Assembly (NCBI GenBank): GCA_947247005.1
Contig: OX365951.1
Span: 193,501-257,500, forward strand
From: Spisula solida
Taxonomy: Eukaryota; Mollusca; Bivalvia; Venerida; Mactridae
Length of the DNA stretch: 64,000 nucleotides
Direction: 5' to 3'
Shown here one piece after another: positions 35,796-50,211 of the stretch. Below the pieces are notes generated by a model, which worked only from the letters and a program-made list of their open reading frames with translations, was not told the origin of the DNA and did no database searches. The stretch's first letter is position 1, and each line of letters opens with the position of its first letter. Position numbers and translations under genes: made by a program.

Positions 35796-37829
35796 GTAAA
35801 TACCAGTATATAATTTAGTCATGTTGCCATTTTCATGTAAATTTGTGACCACAATCCTTTTCACAAATCCTGATAACTAACATAGCTTTAACGTATTGTT
35901 AATTAGTAGGATGTTCATACTCATGAGTATAATTATACATTCGTTGCACTGGCGCCATCTATACATGCACATCATATATTACACTGTTCCGTTACAATGT
36001 CAGGTCTGTGTTCGTGTGTTGTATACATGTATTGTATATTAGTTAATGACTGGAATTAGATACGACATATACTCCAATAATAATTTCTTAGAAGTTTTTA
36101 AACAGAACTATCATATAATTTAGGAATCACAGCCATAAGGACGTGCATATTGTGTCCATGTTTGGATTTAAACCAAGCATAACTGGCATCTCATACATAT
36201 GTAGAATATTAACTTATACTATAATCAGAAAAAGTACTACGTTTTACAGGACACAAATAATACATTGTCGTTAATTTGGAACTGGTTGATGGATGCCGAC
36301 AACGGCACATGACGTTGATCCAACCTAGATACTAGGAGACACGTTTTCTATAATTGTTATACTCTAAATCACCTCTGATCTCCAGAAGACTGTATGACAC
36401 AGACTCTGTGACAATTCTGCACTCGATGAAAATACCGACCGCTCATAAAAAACGGCACACAAGATGGGAATCTTAAAATAGTTCCCTACAGAAGAAATGC
36501 TGTGATATGGTGATAATGTTATTACAGTTTATTTTCGGATTATACTGAGTAGATACTAGTATTCGTTAAAGACGAAGTGATATACAGATATACATACTGT
36601 ACAAAGTCGCCGGATTTGTTCAAATGAATTAATTAATGGTGCACATTCGGCGTTTAGTATTTTAATAGAAAATTAAACTGGTAAGTAAGTTGAATACGGT
36701 AATGATTTATTCCAGTGAATTTACATGTTTATGAATAAAATGTGAACATAGTGAAGATTAACTTATCTTTGCAAAGTATATATCATTTGTGTTCTTAATC
36801 ACCCCAATCACTGAAACACAATGGATCAGTGTCATTATTTCATGGTTATATTCTACTATTGCCCTGTCAATACAATGTTTAGTAAAATAGAACTCGTCGT
36901 TACTACGTTACGGTATATGTTGCTAAACCCATTTACCATGTATGTTAATACAGGCAATAAAATATGTTTAAACTAATACAATGTACTGCGCCTTACATAT
37001 CACTACAACATTTCTACATGTAACACCGTAAGAAGAACACTGGCTCATGAAACCGTCTCTGGAACTTGGGACACAAACGGATAACCATAAACCATGAAAA
37101 TGTAATGTTTAATTCGGCAGCAGTGATTCAATGTTCTATTCACGGCAGCGGCTAATTTAGTATAAATCAATTAATAATTAATAAATTAATTATGTGTGAA
37201 ATCCTCATGAAAATCAATTAGTAACATGCAACGCATTATAGTTTCAAGTAGCAGCGTTGTTTTTGTTTAGGCCGGATCTTAGACATCAATCATTCATAAT
37301 TAACTTCTTTGAGTCTCGGGGGTCTGCGCGTTTTAATTAATATGGATTTATTTCAGCACGAATTTGAGGGGAATTTTGATACTTATTTCAATTTCACCAA
37401 GCTAGTTACATGAAACATAAGCATATTTTAGTATTTTGCGTTCGTACATAATGGGGTGTGATCCGCACTTGAGCATAACGACATCGCACTCAAATGAACT
37501 TTATATTTGAACAATCTCATTAGGTGAACTCATTACCTCTATGGTGCAAGTGACAATTAAAACGTAAATAGACAATAAAAATATAATATAATAATAAACC
37601 ATTTAACACATAATTCCAGTACGCATAGACTAGTTCTTTTATTGATACAACATGGGAACTGTAGTGTTTAGAGTATGTTTATGCCAGACCCTAAAATCGC
37701 ACGAGAATCTGTTAACGAAGCTGTCTGATTTCTATATTGCCTCTTCTGTGTACACATAGCAGGTAAGACGTGCTAGTTTTATACGTTCATTTGATGTTCA
37801 TGTATCGTTATAATTAATAATAAATAAAA
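35796..37829. other. Unassigned stretch downstream of the candidate exon
   Basis: The one notable item is an acceptor-like 'ggatttatttcag' ending at about 37357, followed by 18 open codons. Otherwise AT-rich, with no repeats recognised. Confidence 0.4.
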
Positions 37830-37862
37830 ACAATTACAACCGACAACGCTCGACAGAAAAGG

Positions 37863-38006
37863 CAGAGTTCGAAAGGCAAAGAAAAGAACGTGAACAACAG
37901 AAGACGCATAGATAACAAGTACAAGGACACAATTCAAAATGAAGCTGAACAGCTACACATACATGACAGCCTACGTCTACATCCTGCCGCACCAGTCAGT
38001 CAAACA
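37863..38006 (+). CDS. Weak coding-like segment
   Basis: After a possible but pyrimidine-poor acceptor (cgctcgacag) the plus strand is open for 47 codons to a TAA, with basic residues first (KRQSSKGKEKNVNNRRRIDN) and then NEAEQLHIHDSLRLHP. A second plus frame over the same bases is also charged (EKAEFERQRKEREQQKTHR). Purine-rich sequence can produce both by chance. No family recognised. Confidence 0.15.
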
Positions 38007-38067
38007 TAACCAGACGAAACACTAACAAGAATTATTTACAAGGACGACCACGCACCACATAAAGAAC

Positions 38068-38213
38068 CCCCCCCCCCCAAAAGGACGACCACACTTCACA
38101 TGGAGAAACACAATGCAGCATTCGGCAAAAACAGCACCACATGTAGAACCCCTCAAAAGGACGACGACACTTCACATGGAGAACCACAAGGCAACATTCG
38201 GCAGAAACAGTAT
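38068..38213. repeat. Poly-C run and imperfect tandem duplication
   Basis: A run of about a dozen C lies at about 38068-38079. It is followed by two roughly 55 bp copies containing 'cacttcacatggagaa' and 'cattcggcaaaaacag', starting near 38081 and 38159. A plus-strand frame at 38100-38351 crosses the duplication and ends in a hydrophobic segment (ALCWVLSLHAVVILSYGVCI), but no protein family is recognised. Confidence 0.65.
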
Positions 38214-38351
38214 GAAGTACATGATACAAGTAAAGCCTTATGCTGGGTTTTAAGCTTACACGCCGTGGTGATACTTTCCTATGGGGTTTGCATTTACATG
38301 TTTTCTTATAGCTCATGTGCCTGTATTATAATCAGATATATTGTAAACTGA

Positions 38352-40967
38352 ATCTTGACATGAAGTTTTATTTTAGGAATTCCATATTTAGATAGGAATA
38401 CAAAAAATACAACTTCAAGATACGAGCGACTATATTACATCGTGATAGTATATCATGTTTAATAATAAAAGTCAGAATTTCCATGTACATGCAAATCCAT
38501 GGAAACTTATTTCAAAAATCAAATATTTGTTTTATTTAAAGTTTAGAAATATAAAACAATAATATTCTTTGGGAAATTTTACATGGGGAATTTTAATTCA
38601 ATACATTCTCAAAATTAAATGATACACGCATGACATTGACCGTAGGCATCTAGCTTTTGAAATATTCATTTGAGGTTGATTTCAAGTGAGATGTCCTAAA
38701 TGTAGATGAAAAAGATTACATACGTTTATTTGGCTTAACGTATAACATAAACATATAGAACAAGGACAAGACAGTTTAAGTATTGGAAACGATTTCTATG
38801 TATTTGTAAAAAATGAAACATTATCAGTTTCTATTATGACAAGCTTAAACACGTATTTAACAATTTGCAAAACATTGTATGCGTTTATCATGAGGTTGTG
38901 GACATGAGACATATATGTTGTGTATGAGTGGCAAGCTAGAGAAATGATTTGAAAAATTTGATTCTAAGGTTCCTATGTTTTGGACAAATGAATTATTCTA
39001 TATTCACTTTCAACTTCACACATGTTGCATTCTAAACTCGTTCTTAGTTTGACGTTCTTTATTGAAATAAGTAGATGTGCGAATCGAATCTTTCAAGACA
39101 TAACTTCATCAGTTTGATCGTAGGTCATGCTACATAACTATATACAATGTTTTAAACCACCAACCAAGTGACATGTTAGTACGCATTAATATTTATAAAC
39201 CCTCGAGGTTGTACCGTATTCTTCTCAACACACAGCACTAACATTACAACAGAATCCTCATCTTTCTCCCACAGATCATAAATTACTCACAATAACCCTT
39301 GTTCATTTATAATTCAACGGTAATTAAAGATAAAACAAATCTGTTTCACGGTCAAAAATCCTCTCCTACAATATTTCATCTTTATGGCTGTTTCTCATGC
39401 TATAACCAAGGCCTCTATTTCATGAACATACTTGAGTCCATTATTACGCAAATGCTAGCATATGCTGGCATGTTTAGGCCATGGTTATTTTTATTTTTTA
39501 GGATAACAGATATTGTTTTGAAATTTTACTCCTGTGTGAGAAATAAATGGTAAACAAATGTGGCCAACAAGCCTCATGTTACTTTTATTCCCTTTTCCCG
39601 ACAGCTAAATGTTTTTTTTTCAAAATTAATTCGTAAACCTAGAAATGAAACACGGCAGCCTAAGCAGATGATTAGTATAAAATACAGAGCACTAATACGC
39701 TCATAATCAAGTGTACTACCTATGCCATAAGGATCAGCATGTGATATTTAGTTGAATGCATTTTTGAGACATAATAATAGTGATTTAATCCATTAAGCTA
39801 TGTGTGTAGGGTCTATATCGTGTAATAGAACTCTACACACATTGTGATAAACTATCATGATTGTATGTTACGAGAATACATTGACAATTACAACCGACAG
39901 GAACATGTAAGTGTACAGTACGAACTCAAAGAACTTTTTTGCAAATTGTAAAATACAGGCAGATCTGGGTTCGGGTAGAGTAATTAAAGCATGTCTGCGC
40001 AGCGAAATATTCTAAATAACTTGAGCCGTAGACAAATCTGGATAAGTTAATTTAATTGAATACATAAAGATATGAGATATTGTAGTGGAACTATTACATG
40101 AAATTGGCTTCATTACGGCTATATATAAATATTTGAAAGATAAACGTCGTGTTCTAGTTGCGCGTGTGAAATGTTTGAAACTGTTAAAATAAATATTAGA
40201 TAAATGGACAGGAAATAGACATAATAGATCGTCTAAATATCATAAATGTTTTAAAATACTGACCGTGGATTACTTTATTTCAACGCGACAAAATTTTAAT
40301 GCACTAACCGCAAATCGTCAATTTAAAATTACTGCAATAAACTTTACGAAGTTATTTTAAAATATTATCAAATCTTCTATTAAATGACCGATCCGAAAGA
40401 ATTATAAAAGAAAACATTTTCATTAAGTATTACAATTCTATAGTGGTGACAGTATCAATTTTTACTAATCATACAAGTTGTACTGACACCACTGTTGATT
40501 TATAAACGGATATCATGACTAATACATTGTATATTATATGAATATACATGTAATAGTTAAACAAAGTAAAACGTTCCGTCGAAGAACACCCGCTTCAGTA
40601 TTAAATATTAATAAACCCTCAGTATATCAAACTTATGCAACAGCGTAAGTTCATTAAAAGTGTTGGTATAATGCATAGAGTTACTACATGTATGTTTAAA
40701 TACTTGTAATAGTAAAACAAAAGTGAACCCGTCAGTAGAATAACACCACATTAAAAGGATCAACTTCTGAACACACAATCATCTAACAAAATATTTATAC
40801 ATGACATAATGGCATTGCTACAACAGTCTGTTGGGGTTCCCTTGAAAGGTGAAAAATGTGCTATGCACCATAGTCGCCTTAGGTGAAAACTTTAATGATA
40901 TATGAGCTAGCGTCTGCGATTTTGGCACTGATCACATAAACACGACGTCATGAATGCGATGTTTATA
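38352..40967. other. Unassigned AT-rich stretch
   Basis: No element or gene was recognised on either strand. Confidence 0.4.
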
Positions 40968-41023
40968 TTTTTAAAACACATTGCTAAAACATTAAGTTAA
41001 TGTTTAGCAATGTGTTTAAAAAA
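40968..41023. repeat. Near-perfect 56 bp palindrome
   Basis: The left arm 40968-40995 (tttttaaaacacattgctaa + aacattaa) and the right arm 40997-41023 (ttaatgtttagcaatgtgtt + taaaaaa) are reverse complements with one-base length differences around a single central g. It may be a tiny foldback MITE or a hairpin-forming site. Confidence 0.75.
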
Positions 41024-42874
41024 CAAGAATACAGGAAATTAGACACGCCGGTATAATGACATAACATATGATTCATTGGAACAGCAACAAGTAATATAGA
41101 CAAAAATGAGTACATTTTGATTACATACCATAATTAACACTCAGCGACATCAGTAAGATGAATAGTGCAGTCTTCGTCAAGCGATCATATACTGGAAACC
41201 TTCCCATGATTCCGTTATCCGTAATTGATTTTAGAAATCAGATTTAAAGTACATTTCATGTTGTTTCAAAAACTATAATGAAGGTATATATCATAGTAAT
41301 TAATTCCGCGTGAGAACTGCGGGAAATATGATGTAATCACATTTGTAATATACAGAATTTAAATCCATAAAAATCCACAAAAAAACCCCAACATTTAGCA
41401 ATTGCTTCTCAATATTGGTTACAAATTACACTATAATGATGCCGCAAGGCGTATAATAAATCATATATTTATTACGCACCAATCCTGCTATCTGAAACAC
41501 TTCAATATCACAGAAATAAATCTACTCGTCTGGTATCACTTTATACTCCGAGTAATTAATTTCCAAAATCAGAATACACGTAACAGTTGTTCTCACGCAT
41601 CGTTTTGTTAACTTTGAACATGACACCAACGTATTTCAAAAATTACAAAATTATCCTTATTTTCATTATAAGCGTAATTTCTTCCATTGGGTCTTTATTC
41701 TTTGCCTACAATAACACCACTTACGCTTTCTCCCGCTTCATACGATGTTAACTCCAAGTCACTTGAATCTGAAGTCGAACAACGCGAGTTTCTTGCAGTC
41801 TTAGAAAACCCGATACCGTAATCGTAACAACGTTACTTTTTCTGATCCGCCTGATACTGTATCGTTGTTCAATGTACTCAATATTCCAATAAAGCGATAG
41901 TTACGTCAGTACAATTGACTTATTGATGAGAAAATTATGAAGCATTCATTATCGGCTCATTAAATGTTTCAACTTTTTCCACTTTTGCATCATTTAATTA
42001 CAACCCGATACACTACTCATCCAATTCACGCAGCGTCTTGTTTTATATTAAGTATAAAACATTTTGATTATGTACTAAACGTTTGATTAATGAAACAAAT
42101 GTTGGCGCATACTTCATGTAAATTCACGATTAATCGCTTGTTTTATGTAATCAATATTCAATGTTTTTTCCGTCTGGTTTTAACTGTAGATATCTCCAAA
42201 TTTCGATTCAATCCGTAATACTACACAACGCTAATTAGAACACCCACGTGCGCGATGATCAACTCATAACGCTGTAGTTAAACCATGGCAGCTTCATGCT
42301 GGAACAGAAAAAAAGTCAAAATTAACACTTTTGAGACAAAGGCTCGTAAACTACACCAACTTGTTCAAGTAATATCCTTCCCTCTATGTATCAAGTTATG
42401 GCATTTTGGATACAGATGTAGCTATCTGCAGCATAGAACATGTACATGAGAACGTTTCTAGAATTTGTCAAATACCTTCTCCTCTCTGTTACAGCCACAA
42501 ACATCTACCGTCATTACAGAACGCTCTCTGCAACATGTGGTTTCTATAAAGTTGCAATTACTTGTTGCTCGTCCTTTTGACATTAAAACAAAAACCCGCA
42601 ATGATTTTCTTGCAATGTTTAAGAAAACACAAAAAAACATGCAGACATAAATATATGCCAATGTTTATAGAAAACACACGTAATCAATCAAGCGGCTTAC
42701 ATTGGTTAAAAGAGAATTAAAATATAAGTATCAGGATCATTAGAATTATGACTCAGTCTATTAAAATATTTAAAACAATATTTACTACAAGAAAGTGGTA
42801 TGTAAATGAATGTGGATTCCGAAACACAAATATTAGCATAGGTGCTATCAAAGGTGAATTAAGCGTCACTTTCA
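41024..42874. other. Unassigned AT-rich stretch
   Basis: No element or gene was recognised. Frames at 41402-41611 and 42458-42661 show no motif. Confidence 0.4.
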
Positions 42875-44920
42875 AATAAGGTAGCTGAATTATATTGACT
42901 TATCTAGTTTAAACTATTGATGATACAGGCATAAATCAACTTAATTTTGCCTTTCGCTAGGACACTGTTAAGGCATTATTTACGAAGATTTGTTTGGTAG
43001 ACGTATTTTCACAACTGAATCTATTCGAAACTCAACTATACAAACGTTATAATTAAATCACAATAAAAGTGCGTGATCAAATTACACCGACTTTTGATTC
43101 GAAATATCCATTTGTATAAGTCAAATGGGTAAAACCCAATTTGCAAGATGAATGGAGTTTAACAGCTAGTAGAAGACACGTCGCCAATGTAATCTTTAAT
43201 TCATTGAAGCTAGGAACGGAGACTCAAAACAAACACGTTATTTATTAACATCGAAACAACGCGACATAAAAAACAATCATTTTGAAAATAACAGATTTTG
43301 ATTTAGATAATACTCCATGTTGATTTTATGTATTTAGAGATTTGCCGGAGGCATAGTTTGATGTTCCCTCGGAAGCCGGGGGAATTAACATGAGATTAAA
43401 TAAATGGAATTGAAAACAAATGTAAATACGGTACACAAGGCATAAGAAAGTGGTCTACTTGGCATGAATAATAATTCTTTAGGAATTCGTGTACATCAAT
43501 CCTGCAAATAAATCGCTCAGTCTACTAAACATAGAACGTGTGAATAGTATTGTTTCAGGATCATTAATTGAATAACCAAAATCAGTCCTTTGAGGAAAAC
43601 GAATTTTACTATATTCCTCCGTATCTGTTAAACAATTCAACCGCAGTCAGCTGTGAGTTCATAAGTATTATTGCACGTTATATAGGTTTATGTTCGAATG
43701 TATCTGTTCTACATAACAATACCGCTTTTCTTATTTCCTATATAGATAAGATCTAATATCACTTATACTGTATTCCGTCTTTGTCATTTTTTACACATAC
43801 AAATTACATTAAATCTACCGTATCAAAGATTACCGTGATAGCAAATAGCGTTTTTTTTGTTTTGTACGTCTCTGAAATACAGAATTTCTCATTGATTCTC
43901 TCAGCGTATTATCTGATAAAACATTCATAATGCTTGAGAGCTTAAAGCCAGGGAATGAAACTGTTCAGTTTTATAATTCGCATTGTATAGATGGGACACA
44001 GCGTATAGAAAGCTCGCAACAATGATAATATTTTGATTTTTTGCTATTGATGCGTCGAAAACTATCGCAGCGCTTGGTCGACGATGCGACAGTATTTACC
44101 CTGTATTTCTAATGCAATCGCTGAATTGTTGAATGGAATTAATTGGTGTTACTCACACTCCGTTTACGCATGGTAAAGATCAATTACACTTAATACTGTA
44201 ATTTCAGTTTCAATACAAATGTATGGTTGTATCGAAAACATACTACTCGTATAATGTACTGCAATTGTGTAATTCTTACTATTTAATAGTTGATACATTG
44301 TTTGAAAAGCATGGTTAAGGTTTGTTGAAATATTGAGCCTGAGCGAATTAATGCCATTGAAGGGTACACCATCTTAAGGTTACCAAACATATTGTGATTT
44401 AAAATAAGTAAGGTCAGCGAGCTTATAGAACAAATAACACGTACATGTAACATGTCGATGTGCCACTGCATCTAAGCAATGGGAAACAGATATTAAACCG
44501 CTTTGAATACAAAGCACGTTAATATGTTGCAATAAACTGCATTATTCTCATTGTAATGTTTGTTCTATACATTTAATATCCCTCTAGATTTCTGGAAAAC
44601 GTCCCCCGGTATCATTATAATTTATTGCCAATTCACTACTGTTTTTCAAATTACGTTCATGCTTTTTACGAATAATGAATAATCAAGGAGTTTATATGGC
44701 TTATAGCAAATATTAGGATATTTTTCCCAAAGATAGATCTTTCTTATTAACCAGGGTGTTTTAGTGCATTATCTAAAACATATCTAATTTAAATAGTTGT
44801 TACGTAGTATAGTTCATGTACTATTGATACGAAAAGAGTTTTATCATTTGGCGCATGAAGTCTGTAAAATCAAATATTTAACAATAATTCGTCAAAATAT
44901 TTATTTGCAAGTCATCAACT

Positions 44921-46435
44921 CACATAAATATATTTATTTCGGTAAAGGTTGTACATATACATGATTATTAAAACAACATTCTCATAAATGAAGATAATTA
45001 TATTATGAGTATCAACAACCATGCCATGCACACCAACACCAAGGATTACACAAAAGATACTCTTATTTCCATTAAGTTGATGGCATGGCATAGAGAGGCA
45101 ACAATAAATTATATATAAATACATTGTTTATAATAGAAAGACAATGATATCACATAAGTAATCATAGTTATATCACAGTTAATTATGCTAGTCATTATTA
45201 ATAAGTTTATTATAAATATTATCTCATTGTAATATCACAACTGTAATAATTAATTAAGTATTAAGTGTATTTAAATAGAATCATCAATGATTATCTAAAA
45301 GATGTGTTTTAAAAGCTTTTTTAAACGCAGGATAATCAACCATAGAAGTAATGGTAATTGACAGCTAATTCCACAGTGTACAACCGTTCAAGCAAAACAT
45401 ATTTAGATCCAAAACTCCTTACTTTTGGTAACGCTAAATTACCATTCTCACTGAATCGTGTGTTATGCATATGGACAGAGTTTTGCAATGTAAAATAATC
45501 TTCCATGTAGTAAGGAGCGGATCTATTATTTGTTTTAAAAACTTGATATTAAAACAATGTGCTCCACACGTCTATTAACATAAAGACAATTAAGCTGATT
45601 TAAAAGTCTTGTTTCCAATGTGACACCAAGATGCATGTATTTGACAGATGACTTGGTTTCTATGTCACAACCATTACATGAAATTTGAAGATTGCCGTTA
45701 GATCGGAGTTAGTGAATTGAACCAAATAAAATTTACTCGGTTTTTCCCAAGTGCAGAGAAAGGTTGTTGTTGAGCAATTGACTAACAATGTTTAAGTCAT
45801 TTGATAAAGAAATCTCAACTTGATATTTTTTTACTAGAAACTAAAATACCAGAATCATCGGCATACAGTAGAAGCTTGTTTTACGGCAGCTGACATGTCA
45901 TTTACATCAATTAAAAATAAAGGAGGACCACGAATGGATCCTTGTGGAACCCCACGTGTAACAGATTGACAATATGTAAATGTGCCAGAAACATTAACTA
46001 GTTTTTTTCTACCAGACAAGTATGATGTGAACTGAATAATGTTATCGCCAGCATCTTGAAGATTAATGATGAGAATAGAATGATCAACAGTATCAAATGC
46101 TTAATGTAAATCTAATAATATCATATACATATATAACGTCACCTTTATCCATTTCCATTATTATATAATCAGTTAAATAATCAGTTAAATGGATCAAACA
46201 AGTATTTGTGGAAAACCCACTTCTAAATCCTGAATGAAATTTCATAAACAATATATTTTCTTTCAAAAGGATTCCAACTGTTCATATACAACCCTCTTAA
46301 ACATTTTTGACATGATACTTAAAACAAAAACCGGACAATAGTAACCAACATGGGTTTTGTCACCTTTCCTAAAAAGGGACTACACAAGCAGATTTAAGAT
46401 CACCAGAAACTACACCCTAATTGTCAAAGTCATTT
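44921..46435 (-). mobile_element. Dead Jockey/CR1-like non-LTR retrotransposon with RT remnants
   Basis: Reading the minus strand, a decayed reverse transcriptase is recognisable. In order: RT pieces near 46250 (SGFRSGFSTN..LIHL), the GVPQGS motif at 45953-45936 followed by GPPLFLIDVNDM, the catalytic LYADDSGIL at about 45868-45842, and a typical C-terminal end (WN.LSITI then FKKAFKTHLL) near 45380-45290. Many stops occur and the frame changes between GVPQGS and YADD, so it is not functional. An AT-rich 3' tail reaches 44921. Unit 2 has an empty site near 57440. Short flanks 'aagtcatc'/'aagtcatt' may be the target duplication. The family is assigned from motif style only. Confidence 0.85.
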
Positions 46436-46529
46436 TTCGCCTTTAATGCCGGAGTAAGTTTTATACAGAGCTCGTGCTCTGCTGCCTTCTCAGTCCGGTT
46501 TGTTATTATCTTCTTAACAAGGTGAATAC

Positions 46530-46800
46530 AATAAATGGATGTTGTAGGCCACAACAAATAAAAAAGATCGGTTGACCTTTGTCAGACTTATTTAACTGGA
46601 TGTTCTCCCAATGTCCTGTTCTTAAGAAGTGGAATACAATAAATAGTCAATTCACAAATAATATAATAATATTCAAACCCGTTCGTTAATGTTAAATTGT
46701 CGAATATTTCGATGTTGTAGGTTCGATAGCAGGCGACAACAAATGAAATAAAAAAGTTCGGTTGACCTTCGTCAGACGTATTTAACTGGATATTTTTAAA
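46530..46800. repeat. Local imperfect direct duplication in unit 1
   Basis: 'cggttgacctttgtcagact' with 'tatttaactggat' near 46568 and again near 46761, with 'gatgttgtagg' before each, shows a direct repeat with a period of about 190 bp. Unit 2 has one copy near 57770, so the repeat arose after the large duplication or was lost from unit 2. Confidence 0.65.
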
Positions 46801-49800
46801 TGTCTGATTTTTTCTCAGTTGGACCATGAATCAATCTTTAATCGATCGTAAGGATTGACATAGTCGTCAGAATAGTAATACAATATTATATTACAACAGT
46901 GTTTAATTATTTATACGAGTTGTTTTATCACTTATTCAATGCAGTTGAAGTACTTCTCAGTTTCTCACGAACAGCTGGCGAGTATGGAACAAACTTAATA
47001 AAAACAAACCAATTAAAGTCAACAATGAAACTACATGTTTAATTCAATGTCACGTGAAGTAATCTTATAACGATACAAAAAACCATAAAAATATAAATAC
47101 AATATAACATTTGAAAATTGTTAGGTTTGAAGAGTTGGCAGTTAAACAATAGAAATTGTATTCAATTTGGTAACAGACGACAAAAGGAATACTGTTAGCG
47201 AATTTGAATTGTCTAGTCGCTGAATGCCAATAACTGACTTTATACGAATCTAAAATATACTGTTTTGATATAATGAGTGTGTAGTATTGGTATATATACG
47301 TATACGTTTCTAACGACTGTCATTTTCCAAATGAACCGTGTCTTGCTGCAATTCCTAATTTAGATTAAAAACTTAGCCCGCCAATACATGTATATAATTT
47401 CTTAGTTAATAAAGGCAATAACCATGTGATCACACATTATGTAAAATAATGCCATCTTACACAATCCTCTAGAGAAATATACAGCATACTATTATAATTA
47501 TCCAATCCGTTTACATTATAATACTTTCACTTTAGCTATATTCAACAAAAAGTAATCAACTCAAAACAACCGACACTAAACTCTAAAAGGTTTCACCGAA
47601 TTCAAACCCTTCTGGTACTTTAATCATCCACAGTCGTAATATATTTTGTGTTTAAAAGTTTAACAAATAAACTGAGTGTTAGATTATTTTTTGTCTTGAC
47701 TGTAAGCATTTCCCCATGGAAATTTGTTTGAAACAGAGATCATCTAAAATTAAAGTCTTATTATAGCGTCTAGAATAAGACCGGTTGTCATCTGATATTG
47801 GCGTCAACGGTGATTATATACAATGACTTAGGAAAAACTCACTGTATATGTAACTATGTCTAGTTCAACGTAGCACACTCCAGACATTCAATGTACTATT
47901 TTATGTATCCCAATGATACATGTACTGTTTGATATGTCTTCGCCTTAGTCTTAAAAGTGTTCTATCTACCAATTTCATGAAGTATGTATATTCATATTCT
48001 TTGTAAACTTGCTAACTACAGTCGTGTAAATTGTTTTAAATATCTAATTACAGACAGTAATAAATATATTAGTAGATGTATATAGCGATGACAAGATTGG
48101 ATTAAAAAGAGCAGTACTTTATTAGGAACGCATGATTGTCGATTGTAAAGGATAACTACATGTAAGTTAAAACAACAATGTCTATGATCCGCATCATTAA
48201 ACAAAATAAATGCGACACGTCATTGATGCGACAAGTAAAAACGTACTAATAAACATCATTATCAGGTGTCACATATATCCTAGTACTTTTACAAATAAAC
48301 ACGATCAAACATTAGGTGAAAAAGCACACAAAAGACTAAGATAATGTAGAGAGGAGTAGCGAAAACACAAAATATAAAGACGTAAAAACGCAATACTGGA
48401 TCAAAACTATATAGATGTACCATGTTGTAGATCCGGAATGATATAGTGTATAAATGCCCCAATGAATCACCGATCTAAGATGATAAAAACAATATATGAC
48501 ATGTTGATATAATGCTAATTGATATTTACACTACATACATTTTCGTATTTTCTTTAAAGAAACAATCAGATAGTTCATTAATATTCATTAACATGAACGA
48601 ACGAGAAATGTTCTGTATTACCAGGCAGTGTACGGACCGAACGTATGTGAGGATAAAAACTAGTTCGTAGCTACTCGGAATATGTCAGTATATAATTATA
48701 TATGATTACCGCTATTTCAGAAAGAAATCATATTTCGAAATTCCGATCATCCACTTGAGGCATTGCTATACAGAAATCCACAATTTCGATAACTAATTCA
48801 GTATCGACTTCTTACTCAAAGCATCGGGCACTAAGTAAATTTAAACGCAGACTTTTTTAAATTGGTACAGTTTAGGGCATCAATTACTAGGGTTATGATG
48901 CAGTTGCTACATTTTATGCCCATGGTTACATTTCCAAACGGCTTAACTGTTTTTGGCCAGTGCGACATTTAATATATTTTATATATCAGATGAAATAATC
49001 TTATGATATAAGCTGAAATAATCGTACATAATATCATACCATATATATGGGATGATGAAAAGTTGATTGAGAGAAAACTTTAAAAATGAACATGGTACAA
49101 TGTAGTAGATATACTTTTAAAAAAACGAAACTACTCATAACGTCTATGATAATTGCTTGTGAAATATTTCACGAACAGCCACAAAATTAATCCGACGTGA
49201 TGCCAAAGCATCAGAGAGTTGTGTATTAAAACAGTTCTATGAGAATGGAACTGACAGTACTGACGTGAAAAGTATGTTGAATGAAGTACACTGTAACAGC
49301 TCGCAATTATCTATTATATACTCTGAGAAAAATGAAATCTTGAAACAGGCATCTGGAAAAAGACTGTAAGATTAATGCGATGTTGGTACAAAAGGTTCAG
49401 TGACGATAATCTAAGTAGAGCTCTGTAAAATATAAGGTAGTCGGTTAGAATGGAACGCCAGTCTTATGGTGGACTTCAATCGCGAAATGAGTCCTTCTAA
49501 TGATAATGTACAAGAATGTATTTTATATATTTGTAGATATTTTAAAACAACGACTGAAATGCATGTATTCAATCCTGTCAATAACTAATATAGAGGTGTA
49601 GACATAATGTGCACTATTATCTGACTTTCAAGTAATTAAGCGTTAATTTACTGTTGCTATGTCCCGCGTTCTACTGTACACAAAGTTTAGCAATTAATGA
49701 TATCTTTATAATGAATTAGATATAATGTCTATTCTTTTTGATGAATTGTATAATTGTAGAATACGTCGTGTGTTTATTTGATAGCGTTTGTCTAAAATCG

Positions 49801-50211
49801 TTTTGATCACCCAATTAACAAGTACATGATGCACACTATATTATATGTACATTGTATATACGTACTCTCCTGTTACGCGTCTGTATTTACATGTACAAAT
49901 GTAACACAGTGCAAAAGAGAAAATGAAAAATGCATACAAAGAATAATGATGAGTGGTATGACATGTCTGCCTTGTCTGGTATGCATTATTCTTTGAGCGA
50001 TATTTTCTCTATAATGATTGTCAAATCATTCATCGAAATTCATTGTCATGTATGAACATCCATCTATAATATTAATATAACGCTAACAGGCGAGAATTAC
50101 AACACCAGACCAAAAATATGAAGCAAGAAGTGAACTTAATCCAAAGTACTACATTTATTACTGTCATGTCTACTGTCCAACTGAATATACATACCTGATT
50201 ATATACATGTA

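Larger units (their letters stand above)
42875..50190. repeat. Tandem segmental duplication, unit 1
   Basis: Colinear with 54293-62420. Matched landmarks are 43100/54530, 44040/55430, 44565/57090, 46905/57855, 47730/58900, 48310/60060, 48545/60315, 49160/61945 and 49990/62250. It starts at 'gtagctgaattatattg' and ends near 'atgtctactgtc'. It carries a LINE (about 44921-46435) absent from unit 2, and lacks the hAT-like element, the 13 bp minisatellite and the 175-180 bp tandem repeat present in unit 2. Confidence 0.85.

Noticed and set aside
49917..50009. Inverted segments caaagaataatg/cattattctttg and gagaaaat/attttctc as a hairpin gene or MITE
   Set aside because: The pairing is short and interrupted. 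The unit 2 counterpart near 62200-62270 does not preserve it well.
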